Positions 26,158-35,722 are shown, counted from the stretch's first letter. The stretch: DNA of 64,000 bases from G965214625 sp965214625 (GCA_965214625.1 OZ243962.1:558001-622000), one strand, 5' to 3'. A program made the numbers and translations. The notes: generated by a model not told the origin, from the letters alone.

Positions 26158-26696
26158 GTCAGGTTAAAGAAAGTCCGGCGATAGTATTTCAGTTCGGCAA
26201 TGGATTCTTGGATATCGTCCATCGCCCTGTGCGTATTTCGTTTCTTAAAACCCTCCGGCAACCCCGGTCTCCAGCGTCTTGCCAATTCCTTGACTGAACT
26301 GACATCCAGATTCCGATAGTGCAGATAAGCCTCAAGCTTGGGCATGTGCCTGGCCAGAAACCGTCTGTCCTGACAGATCGAATTTCCGCATAGTGGCGAC
26401 TGGTTTTTCTTGACATAGCGGGCTATGAACGTCAGCGTTTCTGCTTCTGCCGCCGGTTCGTCATAACGGGATTCTCTCACCCGTTGCACCAGTCCGCTGC
26501 CAGTATGCGTTTTCGTGTTCCATTCATCCATCTCCATCAGACATTTCAATGGTTGATGAATGGCAATGACCGGGCCTTCTGCCAATATGTTCAATTGAGA
26601 ATCCGTGACAATCGTGGCAATCTCTATGATTCTGTCCTGATCGGGGAGTAATCCCGTCATCTCAAGATCAATCCAGACTAAATTTTTTGGATGCAT
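26148..26696 (-). CDS. orn: Oligoribonuclease
   Basis: A 182-aa DEDDh 3'-5' exonuclease that degrades di- and short oligoribonucleotides, including pGpG. The N-terminal exonuclease motif is VWIDLEMTGL, motif II CGNSICQDRRFL and motif III HRAMDDIQESI, all intact. Length is normal. The gene's 3' end touches the truncated MacB-type gene. Confidence 0.97.
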   Translation of the reverse strand: MHPKNLVWIDLEMTGLLPDQDRIIEIATIVTDSQLNILAEGPVIAIHQPLKCLMEMDEWNTKTHTGSGLVQRVRESRYDEPAAEAETLTFIARYVKKNQSPLCGNSICQDRRFLARHMPKLEAYLHYRNLDVSSVKELARRWRPGLPEGFKKRNTHRAMDDIQESIAELKYYRRTFFNLTDS

Positions 26697-26910
26697 TGTT
26701 TTCCTTAAGCCCTACGGCAAAGTGACAAATCACTGAAAGGGAGATTCGTTCAGTTCCGCTAATTGTTATTAAGCACTCCGATGTTAATACCGGACATGTT
26801 GTTGTCGTATCACGGATGGTTCATTTCGTTTTGGCCGACGCCCTCTTCCAATCATACACGTCGGTCCATTGTGCCAACCAAGCTTGGATTCATTCACAAC
26901 CCATGCTCTG

Positions 26911-27681
26911 TTACGAGCATTGGGGCTTATAGAGATCGAATCGGATTGACTTGGTCCTGATCTCACCCACTTTACCCGATTGTATCGCATTCGCATGGAG
27001 AGGTCGCTTAACCACCACCCGCTGGGTCGCTTTTTTCAATGCCAGATGGAGAAGATGCTGCTCATCAACCGAATGATCGACAATTTTCTGTAACACCTGA
27101 AGCGGTTTTTTTGGCCGGGAAGATTTCGGCTTCGACGAAAACATCGGATCGAGGTAAACCACGTCAACCTTCGATTCCAACGATTGCAGAACTTCAATAC
27201 TGTCCCCTTCGAGTAATGTCAGGTTGCGTTGAATCCCATTGGGATCCATTCTTGACCAAGCATCCTGCACCATTGTCATGACCAGCCTATCTCGTTCGAT
27301 GGCGAGTATTGAGCGACCTGATCTTGCGATCTGCAGCGCATCTGCACACCACCCTGCTGTCGCGTCAATCACAGTATGGGCCTTTTTACCCATGGCCCGC
27401 AGCAGGGGATCCGAATCCGGTCGGTACCGAATTCGGTTAAAATCGAGGGAAATGGGATTGAATCCCGCTGGGTCCGCCAGTCCCAGGGACAGTTTCCCAC
27501 AGTTGATTTGAAGGATGACCGGTGTGATCACCTCGTGGACAGAAGCAGTCACCGGTGCCCTCAGTTTGTTCGACAACTCGATGCACTGGTCCGCCTCAGG
27601 TTGATCACTGACAATGGATACCCGATGGTTTTGCATTTGCTTTTGACACCGAACAATGCTTGGGGTAAAACCGGGTGGCAA
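26911..27681 (-). CDS. rsmJ: 16S rRNA (guanine-1516-N2)-methyltransferase
   Basis: A 256-aa RsmJ/YhiQ protein. The SAM-binding region is DATAGWCADALQIA, and VVYLDPMF (the DPMF motif near residue 175) with FSSKPKSSRPKKPLQ is distinctive of this family. An alternative ATG 45 bases downstream (27636) would remove the first 15 residues, which look non-conserved, so the true start may be there. Divergent from fabI, 74 bp apart. Confidence 0.93.
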   Translation of the reverse strand: MPPGFTPSIVRCQKQMQNHRVSIVSDQPEADQCIELSNKLRAPVTASVHEVITPVILQINCGKLSLGLADPAGFNPISLDFNRIRYRPDSDPLLRAMGKKAHTVIDATAGWCADALQIARSGRSILAIERDRLVMTMVQDAWSRMDPNGIQRNLTLLEGDSIEVLQSLESKVDVVYLDPMFSSKPKSSRPKKPLQVLQKIVDHSVDEQHLLHLALKKATQRVVVKRPLHANAIQSGKVGEIRTKSIRFDLYKPQCS

Positions 27682-27755
27682 ACAGGTCCGTGATTTCTGA
27701 TCTCACGAACTGAGTGCAACACGATGAACGACAAGTTTAACAAAAGAGGTGATTT

Positions 27756-28553
27756 ATGGGGCTTTTAACTGGCAAACGGGCGCTGATTGCGGGGGTAGCC
27801 AGCAATCGATCCATCGCGTGGGGCATCGCACAGGCGATGCACCGGGAAGGCGCAGAGTTGGCATTTACCTACCCCAATGAAAAGTTCCAGCCGCGAGTCG
27901 AACGCCTGGCCAGTGAGCTTGGGTCCACTATCGTATTGCCCTGTGATGTGGCCAGTGACGAGCAGATCGAGACCTTGTATCTCGAATTGGGGAACCATTG
28001 GGATGGATATGATATCCTGGTCCATTCGATCGCCTTTGCCCCCCGTGAAGAACTGGAAGGTTTTTATTTGGATGCAGTCAGCAGGGCCGGCTTTAACATC
28101 GCCCACGAAATCAGTTCCTACAGCTTCTCTGCAATGGCACGGGCGGGTCTGCCACTGATGGCCGGTCGAGATGCTTCCATGCTGACATTAACCTATCTGG
28201 GCTCCGTTCGATCCATGCCCGGATACAATGTGATGGGACTCGCCAAGGCAAGCCTTGAAGCGAACGTTCGGTATATGGCGCAATCGCTGGGGCATCAGGG
28301 TATCCGGGTCAATGGCATTTCTGCCGGCCCGATCCGGACCCTGGCCGCCGCCGGAATCAAGAACTTCAAAAAAATGCTGGGGCACTTTGAGAAAGTCGCC
28401 CCCTTGGGCCGGGCAGTCACTATCGAGGAGGTCGGCAATACAGCCATGTTCCTGTGTTCCGATCTGGCTTCGGGCATTACCGGAGAAATTACCTATGTGG
28501 ATGGAGGATTCAATACGGTCGGCATCAGCGAATCCTTTATTGACGGGGAGTGA
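27756..28553 (+). CDS. fabI: Enoyl-[acyl-carrier-protein] reductase (NADH)
   Basis: A 265-aa FabI, the last reduction step of fatty-acid elongation and the triclosan target. The cofactor site begins LIAGVASNRSIAWGIA, and the catalytic residues are Tyr147, Tyr157 and Lys164 (Tyr-x6-Lys), as in E. coli FabI shifted by one. It is the housekeeping fatty-acid enzyme and is not linked to the PKS in position or base composition. Confidence 0.97.
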   Translation: MGLLTGKRALIAGVASNRSIAWGIAQAMHREGAELAFTYPNEKFQPRVERLASELGSTIVLPCDVASDEQIETLYLELGNHWDGYDILVHSIAFAPREELEGFYLDAVSRAGFNIAHEISSYSFSAMARAGLPLMAGRDASMLTLTYLGSVRSMPGYNVMGLAKASLEANVRYMAQSLGHQGIRVNGISAGPIRTLAAAGIKNFKKMLGHFEKVAPLGRAVTIEEVGNTAMFLCSDLASGITGEITYVDGGFNTVGISESFIDGE

Positions 28554-28732
28554 AACCGGGCAGTGTCCACAAGACAGAGGCCTCGATATCCTCCTCTCGG
28601 GAGCCTCCTTGCGCGCGGGCCATGCAAAGGGCTGGATACAACTTCTTTCATCCACATACAGCCCCGGCGGTGGCACTGACCCGCCACAATCACCGCGGCT
28701 TGTGACGAACCGGGCCCACAGCCCGGCATCAC

Positions 28733-30574
28733 CTAGCTCAACCCTAAAGAGTCGATTTTGTCTTTTGTCGGAACCCCGTTTGGGTCCCAGCCGCGAATCT
28801 CGTAATATTGGGGAATCATCACATCCAACTCGGCCACCCCCCCTTTTGCAAAACCACTTGGAACCGGCTCGTTCAACATTCTCGGCGGGAGCGTGTCATC
28901 CTCACGTGTCAATCCTGCCTTGAGATTGAACAATCTTTCCAGATTCCATATCCGCTCACCGGTTTCCCTTAATCTGTCCTCTGTCCACTCACCGGGACAA
29001 CTGGCATTTATCATCCGGGTGAACTGGTCATAACCCCAGGTACCCGTGGTGAACAGACACAGGCCCGATGAATCAACCATCGCAACAAAATCCTGGCTGG
29101 TTGCACAGGCTTGCGCTTTTCCGGTGGTTCCCGCTTCGGAAAAATCCTGTTCGAACGTATCATGACGGAGATGGCATGCCCCGCGGTTACTGGTCGCATA
29201 GCCCAGCCCCATGCCCTGCATGGCCCGTCCGTCATACCCGGCAAACTCCTGCCCTTTCGCCACCATCGCCAACTCAGGATGTCCGTATTTTTCGCATAAC
29301 CGTTTCGAACCGAGTCCCAGTTCCTTGCCAAAACCCTCGTATCTCCCGGTCTTCTCTGACATGACCACCAATGCCTCGGCACTGCCGAAACTGAGATCAA
29401 TGCCATCCGTCTGCGCTTTCGTGAGCACCCCCCTTTCATACAATTCCATCGCCGCCGCCAACGTCACGCCAAAAGAAATCGGATCCATCCCGTGCTCGTT
29501 CATCATGAATCCGGCAAATGTCAGCGCATCCAGATCATCCACCCCGACGACCGGACCAAATGCAAAGGCGGTTTCGTATTCCAGCCCCCCAGAAGCGATC
29601 CAGTATTGCGGACGATCCTTGACGCTGAAATGATTGGGGTCAATTTTTGCAATTCGCCCGCAGGCGATCGTACAACCGAAACAGGCCGCATTGGCCAGCA
29701 GATTGGTGTGCCCATTGCGATTTTTCAGCGTGACCGCCTTGTGGTTCACCTTATCCACGCCAGCAAACGAAACCTTCCGGAAATTTTCCGTGGGCAGACC
29801 GCCAAACTCCTGCATGCTGTCCATCATCGCCAAGGTGCCATAACGCATCAAACCACGCCGATTGCCGCTCCCGTGCAACTCGGTATTCACGTCACTGACG
29901 ACCGCCATCATCGCCTCCGGATTGTCATTTTTGACCCCCACTGATCCTCGCACCGCGATCGCCTTGAGGTACTTGCTTCCCATCACCGCCCCCACACCGG
30001 AACGACCGGCAGCCCGATGCAGATCATTGACCACACAGGCATAGCGGACCCCCTGTTCACCGGAGATCCCAATCGCGGCAATCTTTATCTGCATGTCCTG
30101 GTGCTGCTTGCGTATCCATTCATCCGCCTGCCAGACCGTTTTTCCCCAGATTTGATCGGCGTCATACAGTTCTGCCGTTTCATCGTTGATGGAAAGATAC
30201 ACCGGTTTCGTCGATTGGCCGGTGATGATCAGCATGTCGTAACCGGCATATTTCAACTCGGCACCGAATTTGCCCCCGGAGTTGGAGCAGGCAATCGCAT
30301 TGGTCAGCGGGCCTTTGGTGATCACCGCATAGCGTCCGCTGGTCGAGGCCATCGTACCGGTCAGCGGTCCGGTCGCAAAAATCAACACATTGTCCGGTCC
30401 CATCGGATCGGCCGCAGGATCCATCTCCTCCCAAAGATATTTTGTACCCAAACCCCGGGTACCCAAATAGCTGTTCGCCCAACCCATGTTAAGCGGTTCC
30501 GAGGTCACGGTCCCCGCAGTCAGATCAACACGCAATATTTTCTTTTGCCAACTCATTTGTCTTGTCTTTGTCAA
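28733..30574 (-). CDS. aor: Aldehyde:ferredoxin oxidoreductase (tungsten pterin enzyme)
   Basis: A 613-aa AOR-family enzyme, which oxidises aldehydes to carboxylates with ferredoxin as acceptor and carries a bis-pyranopterin tungsten (or molybdenum) site and a 4Fe-4S cluster. Cluster ligands are Cys298, Cys301 and Cys305 (C-x2-C-x3-C) and Cys506 in the DSSGLC motif, which also contacts pterin. The N-terminal ATGPLTGT and the loop LHRAAGRSGVGAVMGSK are family hallmarks. Start at 30574; a Met seven residues in would serve equally. It stands alone: no ferredoxin, pterin or tungstate-uptake gene is next to it. Physiological aldehyde unknown. Confidence 0.95.
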   Translation of the reverse strand: MTKTRQMSWQKKILRVDLTAGTVTSEPLNMGWANSYLGTRGLGTKYLWEEMDPAADPMGPDNVLIFATGPLTGTMASTSGRYAVITKGPLTNAIACSNSGGKFGAELKYAGYDMLIITGQSTKPVYLSINDETAELYDADQIWGKTVWQADEWIRKQHQDMQIKIAAIGISGEQGVRYACVVNDLHRAAGRSGVGAVMGSKYLKAIAVRGSVGVKNDNPEAMMAVVSDVNTELHGSGNRRGLMRYGTLAMMDSMQEFGGLPTENFRKVSFAGVDKVNHKAVTLKNRNGHTNLLANAACFGCTIACGRIAKIDPNHFSVKDRPQYWIASGGLEYETAFAFGPVVGVDDLDALTFAGFMMNEHGMDPISFGVTLAAAMELYERGVLTKAQTDGIDLSFGSAEALVVMSEKTGRYEGFGKELGLGSKRLCEKYGHPELAMVAKGQEFAGYDGRAMQGMGLGYATSNRGACHLRHDTFEQDFSEAGTTGKAQACATSQDFVAMVDSSGLCLFTTGTWGYDQFTRMINASCPGEWTEDRLRETGERIWNLERLFNLKAGLTREDDTLPPRMLNEPVPSGFAKGGVAELDVMIPQYYEIRGWDPNGVPTKDKIDSLGLS

Positions 30575-30715
30575 TTAGTGAATCGTTTCACCGATCACTT
30601 GAAACCGGCGAACCGCTTGTATCGCTCCAGAATAGCAGAAAATCCGCATTCGGAAAATCGGCAAACCGTCTGATCGTACCGAAACGGTGCCTTTCACCGT
30701 CTCCGGCCTGATCAA

Positions 30716-31309
30716 TTATTCAATTTTCCCGAATGAGAAATAAGTCCCGCCACTATACAACCCCCAATCCCGCTCCTTCTTCTCGGCAAGACGGTCCGCT
30801 CTGTCAGCCGCCTTCGCAGAACCCGCAGGCTGTAACAATTCCGTCAATTCATAAAAGACCGGGCGGGTGATCTTGGCCTTCAAATTTTCCCGCACGACCA
30901 CATAGGGAGAAGGTTCACCCGAGTCCGGGTCAAAAACCACTTCAATTGGGTGTTGCGCATCTGCGAGCACCATGGTATCGACATTCGTTCGAAAATAAAG
31001 CTGCTGATTCATCCCGGCCCCCTGTTGTTTGAGTTCAACGGCCACAAAGGGAGCATCTTCAACTTTGATGCGGTACTTGACCGATGGGGTAATCAGATAA
31101 AACTGCGCATCACAATCCAGTCGAAGCAGCGTTGAAAACAAGTTCACCATTCGCTGTCTTTGAATTATCGACCCCCTGTAAAACCATTGCCCGTCTGCCG
31201 CAATACGGATGTCGAGCTCGCTCCTTGTTGAGGGTTGCCACCGATCGACAGGAGGCTGTTTGAGCGGTTTGATCTGCTCAAACACTTGGTCAAGAGTGGA
31301 CACTTTCAA
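30716..31309 (-). CDS. DUF1285 family protein
   Basis: A 197-aa protein matching DUF1285 proteins of proteobacteria: RIAADGQWFYRGSIIQRQRMVNLFSTLLR, a short form of the family opening, then a beta-rich region and RPVFYELTELL near residue 150. No signal peptide or membrane helix. The function of the family is not established. It lies 20 bp after hrcA and is likely cotranscribed with it. Confidence 0.8.
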   Translation of the reverse strand: MKVSTLDQVFEQIKPLKQPPVDRWQPSTRSELDIRIAADGQWFYRGSIIQRQRMVNLFSTLLRLDCDAQFYLITPSVKYRIKVEDAPFVAVELKQQGAGMNQQLYFRTNVDTMVLADAQHPIEVVFDPDSGEPSPYVVVRENLKAKITRPVFYELTELLQPAGSAKAADRADRLAEKKERDWGLYSGGTYFSFGKIE

Positions 31310-31329
31310 CCGTTGACCATAATCCTTAT

Positions 31330-32394
31330 TCAGATTACATGGGCCTGCGTACTCAATGCACTCCCCAGCAACTTGGCGGTCACATCAACCGCGCTGATGA
31401 CCTCATCGTACTGCATTCGAGTTGGGCCAATGACGCCAAGTACGCCGACTCGGCGTCGATCTATTTCATACGGAGCCGCAATCACGCTGCAATCCTTGAA
31501 CAGTCGATAACCCGATTCCTCGCCAATAAAAATCTTGACCCCATCAGCAAACATGCTTTTTTGAAGCAGATCGAAAAGCACCTGTTTGGTTTTGAACGTG
31601 TCGAACAACTGTCGCAACGTATCGAGTTCAGAAAAGTCCGGAATCGACAGGAAGTTGTTTTCACCACTGACCAGAACACTGCCCGCTTTTTCATCCTCAG
31701 CCTGATCGAACAGCTGGCCCGCCATCCTAACGGCGGTTCGCATTTCCCGGTGCATGCTTTTGTGATCCTGATGCAGATGAGTGATCAAGTCCTCTCGCAC
31801 ACCATTGAGTGACTGGCCGGAGTATTTCGCATTGAAGTAGTTTGCCGCCTCGACCAATTCCGAATCGTTGTATTTTCGGCGCGTATTTAGCACCTTGTTC
31901 TGCACCTGTCCATCCTGGGTGATCAGGATCGCCAGTACCCGGTTGCCAGAAAGATGAAGAAACTCGACTTGTCGGAGTTGAACATGACGCTTGCTTGGCA
32001 GTGAGACAACGCCTGCAAAGGAGGTTATTTGGGACAGCATCTCTGTCGCATTGGCCAAAATGACATTCGAATCCGTTCCCCCGGCAAGCTGTTCAGCCAT
32101 TTCCCCGAGAGATTTTTCGTCTATTGATCCAACTTGCAGTGTACTGTTGATGAAGACCCGGTAGCCTTTTTCAGTCGGAACCCTTCCGGCCGAGGTGTGG
32201 GGCGCATGGATCAGTCCCATCACCTCCAAATCCGCCATCACGTTACGGATGGTGGCTGGACTCAACGACAAATCGGTTTCCTTGGAAAGTGTCCTTGAAC
32301 CGACAGGGGTCCCTTCTTCGATATACCGACGAATTAATTTTTTGAGGACGGATTGTGCCCGATCATTCAAGTCAAATTCACATTGGTCATGCAT
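31330..32394 (-). CDS. hrcA: Heat-inducible transcription repressor HrcA
   Basis: A 354-aa HrcA. The N-terminal winged helix (LKKLIRRYIEEGTPVGSRTLS, ATIRNVMADLEVMGLIHAPHTSAGRVPTEKGYR in abbreviated form) is highly conserved, and the C-terminal GAF-like domain holds FIGEESGYRLFKDCSVIAAPY and LGVIGPTRMQYDEVI. HrcA binds CIRCE operators in front of chaperone genes and is itself stabilised by GroEL. The grpE-dnaK-dnaJ genes lie 28 kb away in this window, and no CIRCE operator could be seen at hrcA or dnaK. Confidence 0.96.
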   Translation of the reverse strand: MHDQCEFDLNDRAQSVLKKLIRRYIEEGTPVGSRTLSKETDLSLSPATIRNVMADLEVMGLIHAPHTSAGRVPTEKGYRVFINSTLQVGSIDEKSLGEMAEQLAGGTDSNVILANATEMLSQITSFAGVVSLPSKRHVQLRQVEFLHLSGNRVLAILITQDGQVQNKVLNTRRKYNDSELVEAANYFNAKYSGQSLNGVREDLITHLHQDHKSMHREMRTAVRMAGQLFDQAEDEKAGSVLVSGENNFLSIPDFSELDTLRQLFDTFKTKQVLFDLLQKSMFADGVKIFIGEESGYRLFKDCSVIAAPYEIDRRRVGVLGVIGPTRMQYDEVISAVDVTAKLLGSALSTQAHVI

Positions 32395-32909
32395 AGGCTG
32401 ATGAAATCCAATCCGACGTAAAGCTCAAGTGTATACAGCTACACGCTATCAATCTATCGGTCCGCATGTCAAGGTGGATTTTTTTAATTTGTGTCGTAGG
32501 ATGCGGGTTCGAATCATTGCGTGGTACCTGCTGCCGCCTTCGTGGCCATGTTTTCATCGCCTGATGGTCGACGAATAACAAGTGTAGCCCTCCGGGGCAG
32601 GCTGTTTCAAGACGCTGACACCAGACGTTCTCTTACGAACTCAAGCCCAGTCGCGAAAATGTTCCATTCGATACGCTTCAACGAGCGAACTTTGTCCACC
32701 CCCATCAGTACCGGTCTAACCGACAGAAGAAACGGTTTTTGACCGTAACGGATCCATTGGCTGATGTGAGCCAATGACACTGGTTACCCTATCTATCAAA
32801 TCCGATTTCATATATATTTTTTGTTTCCAATGAGACACGATGCGGGTGCCTGAGAACGCTATGACAAAGGCACCGTAATTTAAGATAATCAACGCTTGGA
32901 GGTTTTTCG
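32395..32909. other. Divergent intergenic region between hrcA and the amino-acid transporter
   Basis: About 515 bp. No gene recognised; the small plus-strand frame at 32521-32742 resembles nothing. The right end (about 32,790-32,830) is T/A-rich and the substrate-binding gene is preceded by a good GGAGG at 32897-32901. Promoters for both flanking units must lie here, but no strong pair of hexamers stood out. Confidence 0.4.
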
Positions 32910-33755
32910 ATGCAAATCAAGAAAAAAGATTTACTGGTGGCCTGTGCAGCGACCACCCTGATGATTGGTCCCATCACGGCTAGTTATGCTCAATGTACCA
33001 ATGATGTCTGGAACAAGGTCATGGACCGGGGGAAACTGACCGTGGGTGTCAAGGCAGACTACAAACCGTGGGGTTACCGTGACGAAAGCGGCAATATCGT
33101 GGGCATGGAAGTGGATATGGCGCAACTTGTCGCTGATGCAATGGGGGTTGCGCTCGAAACGGTGGCAGTACAGTCCTCAAACCGCATGCAATTCCTGGAG
33201 CAGGGCAAGATCGACATGATGATTGCCACCATGTCGGATCGCAAGGACCGACGCAAGATTGTCGGCATCACTCAGCCCAATTATTACACCTCCGGTACCA
33301 ATGTGATGTCTCCCAAGGCACTGGGTCTGAAACAATGGGAGGAACTCAATGGCAAACCGGTATGCGGGAAGCAGGGCGCATTCTACAACAAGATCGTGAA
33401 TGAGCGTTATGGTGCAGAAATCGTTGCATTTATTGGAAATGCAGAAGCCAAACAGGCCCTTCGAGACAAGAAGTGCATCGCCTGGGTCTACGATGACTCT
33501 TCCATCATGTCTGATCTTTCTTCCGGCAACTGGAATGATTTCGAGATGCCACTGAGCAGCGAAGACGACAACCCATGGGGGCTTGCGGTACCGCTGGCAG
33601 AGAAAGATTGTGTTTTTGGCAATTTCATGTCCGGCCTGACTTATAACTGGCATCAGTCAGGCAAGTTGATCGAACTGGAGAAAAAGTGGGGGATTCAGGC
33701 TACTCAGTATCTGGTGGATCAAAACTCCCGACATGCGGACTGGTTGCAGGAATAA
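32910..33755 (+). CDS. Polar amino-acid ABC transporter, periplasmic binding protein
   Basis: A 281-aa SBP_bac_3 protein. Residues 1-26 form a signal peptide ending SYA, without a lipobox. The ligand-site pattern follows: GVKADYKPWGYRDESGNIVGMEVDMA, then IATMSDRKDRRKIV and CIAWVYDDSS, all typical of amino-acid binders. GGAGG precedes the ATG by about nine bases. It is separated from the permease genes by 289 bp with a strong hairpin, a common device for making more binding protein than membrane components. The exact amino acid cannot be told; glutamate/aspartate or general polar amino acids are plausible. Confidence 0.92.
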   Translation: MQIKKKDLLVACAATTLMIGPITASYAQCTNDVWNKVMDRGKLTVGVKADYKPWGYRDESGNIVGMEVDMAQLVADAMGVALETVAVQSSNRMQFLEQGKIDMMIATMSDRKDRRKIVGITQPNYYTSGTNVMSPKALGLKQWEELNGKPVCGKQGAFYNKIVNERYGAEIVAFIGNAEAKQALRDKKCIAWVYDDSSIMSDLSSGNWNDFEMPLSSEDDNPWGLAVPLAEKDCVFGNFMSGLTYNWHQSGKLIELEKKWGIQATQYLVDQNSRHADWLQE

Positions 33756-33806
33756 TCCGGCGACTCCCTGATCAATACCCGGTCGCTCTTGGCGTGTCCG
33801 CCGCCA

Positions 33807-33838
33807 CCGGATGACGGCCAGCAAAAACCGTCATCCGG
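33807..33838 (+). terminator. Strong hairpin after the binding-protein gene
   Basis: CCGGATGACGG (33807-33817) and CCGTCATCCGG (33828-33838) form a perfect 11-bp stem with a 10-base loop, 52 bp after the stop codon. No T-run follows, so partial termination or mRNA 3'-end protection is more likely than full termination. Confidence 0.7.
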
Positions 33839-34044
33839 GATGGGCTGTCCTTCCTTGTGATAGGCTTGCGGATGCCCTGAAACAGTCGTAGACCGACATG
33901 GGATGCATCCACACCCGGTCGGTCCGTGCGGTGTCTGCACAGGGTACCTTGCCATTGAAACCATCGGGGAACGGACATCCCATTGATCGCTTCAAAAGAC
34001 GGTTTGTTGGCCTGTTGTGCCTTTCAGACCCGAACTGAAATGTC

Positions 34045-34797
34045 ATGAATGCATTCCAGCAATTCTTCTTCGATTTGTCTGCGGACCATCCGCGCTGGAA
34101 TTTCATTTTTTTCTATGACCCGGTGCAAACTGACCGGGTGTTGGACGGACTGTGGATGACCTGCAAACTGTCAGTAATCTGTGTCATTCTGTCCGTGGTC
34201 ATTGGTCTAATCGGAGCCTGGTTCCAGGGTGCGAGATCCCGCTTGGTGCGGAATTTGGTGCAGGGATATATCCAGTTTTTTCGCAATACGCCACCGCTGA
34301 TCCAACTGTTATTTTTCTACTTCGCCATGGGTCAGTTCACGCCGACCTATTCGCCTGACGGGTGGCTTGAGATACCGATCATCTCCAATGTCGGTTGGGC
34401 CATCATATCGCTGTCGTTCTTTGCCGGGTCATTCAATGTGGAGATTTTTCGTGCCGGTATTGAAGCCATTCCCGAATCAACCCGGGAAGCCTCCGAATCC
34501 CTGGGTATGAGCCGTTTGCAAACCTTCATCTATGTCGTTTTTCCATTGGCATTTCGGGTCAGCTTACCCGCACTCAACAACAATCTGGTCAATCTGGTCA
34601 AGACCACGACCCAGGCGCTTGCCATCGCGGTACCTGAACTGCTCTATCAGATGGTGAGTATTTACAATGACTATTCAACGGCGCAGTATGCCTGTATGGT
34701 CGTCCTGTTCATGGTGTATATCGTACTGGTAGGTCTCCTCGTGACGGCGATGAATACCTGGGAGCGGGTCGCCCGGATTCCCGGTTACGGCCAATGA
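34045..34797 (+). CDS. Polar amino-acid ABC transporter, permease 1
   Basis: A 250-aa HisM/GlnP-type permease. After a 30-residue N-terminus come LDGLWMTCKLSVICVILSVVIGLIGAW in part, the family's first helix, then IQFFRNTPPLIQLLFFYF and the EAA loop EASESLGMSRLQTFIYVVFPLAFRVSLP. It overlaps the next permease gene by four bases. It must form a heterodimer with permease 2 in the inner membrane. Confidence 0.92.
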   Translation: MNAFQQFFFDLSADHPRWNFIFFYDPVQTDRVLDGLWMTCKLSVICVILSVVIGLIGAWFQGARSRLVRNLVQGYIQFFRNTPPLIQLLFFYFAMGQFTPTYSPDGWLEIPIISNVGWAIISLSFFAGSFNVEIFRAGIEAIPESTREASESLGMSRLQTFIYVVFPLAFRVSLPALNNNLVNLVKTTTQALAIAVPELLYQMVSIYNDYSTAQYACMVVLFMVYIVLVGLLVTAMNTWERVARIPGYGQ

Positions 34798-35702
34798 GAT
34801 TTTCTTTGAAACGGATACCCGGTGTGAATTCCGGCCAAGTTAGTGAAACCGATTTGCCGGTGCTCAAACCGTTTCGACTGACTCCCAAGGGTGGCATTTC
34901 GGATCTCGGATTCTGTCGTTGGCTTGAGGGTCTCGACCTCACCATTTTGGCGGTTGTCTTACTACTGTTGGTCGCTTGGCCTGTGGTTGCCTTGGCACAG
35001 GGAGGATATAGCTATACCGAAGCATTCGAGGCGCTGTGGCGCTGGCTCCCCTTCCTGGTCCGCGAAGGATTTACCCTCAACATCCTGATCAGTTTCTTCA
35101 CGATGCTGATAGGCACTATTGCAGGCATTGTGCTCGGACTGGGCCAGGTCTCACCGATACGGCTGCTTTCCGGGCTAAGCTGGTTCCTGACACAGTTGTT
35201 TCGCAATTCACCCTGGCTGGTATTGCTGTTCATTGTGATGCTGGCCTTTCCCTTCGAGATTACATGGCGTGGGGAAATCTATCTGATCCCAGACTGGATG
35301 AAAGCGGTATTTGGTCTGGCGTTGCCAATCATGGCCAATATTTCCGAAATTATCCGGGGAGGGATTCAGTCAGTATCAACAGGACAATGGGAAGCGTCTG
35401 AATCACTTGCCTTTAACCGTCATCAAACCCTCTGGCAGATCATATTGCCCCAATGCTTCAAGCAAATGATTCCACCCTGGATGAACTGGTATGCCATTCT
35501 CACCATGGCGACACCCTTGGTTTCATTGCTTGGGGTAGAAGAACTGGTAACTCTGTCACGTCAGGCCATGGAATCCGAGGACAATCATCCCGAGTTGTTG
35601 TTGCCATTTTTCGGCTTCGCTCTGACGATATTTTTCCTCTATTGCTACCCCATTGCCAAATGGACGTTGTATCTGGAGCGTCAATTCGCTGTCAAACATT
35701 GA
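34794..35702 (+). CDS. Polar amino-acid ABC transporter, permease 2
   Basis: A 302-aa permease of the same family with a longer hydrophilic N-terminus of about 45 residues before the first helix. Marker segments are REGFTLNILISFFTMLIGTIAGIVLGL (in part), LFRNSPWLVLLFIVMLAFPF and an EAA loop WEASESLAFNRHQTLWQIILP. ATGA overlap with permease 1. The extended N-terminus recalls AapM-type subunits of general L-amino-acid systems, though the match is not decisive. Confidence 0.9.
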   Translation: MRFSLKRIPGVNSGQVSETDLPVLKPFRLTPKGGISDLGFCRWLEGLDLTILAVVLLLLVAWPVVALAQGGYSYTEAFEALWRWLPFLVREGFTLNILISFFTMLIGTIAGIVLGLGQVSPIRLLSGLSWFLTQLFRNSPWLVLLFIVMLAFPFEITWRGEIYLIPDWMKAVFGLALPIMANISEIIRGGIQSVSTGQWEASESLAFNRHQTLWQIILPQCFKQMIPPWMNWYAILTMATPLVSLLGVEELVTLSRQAMESEDNHPELLLPFFGFALTIFFLYCYPIAKWTLYLERQFAVKH

Positions 35703-35722
35703 AAACCGGTATGTAATTCGAT

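Noticed and set aside
32495..32530. tRNA-like T-arm (GGGTTCGAATC)
   Set aside because: The T-stem does not pair, and no acceptor, D or anticodon arm can be built around it.
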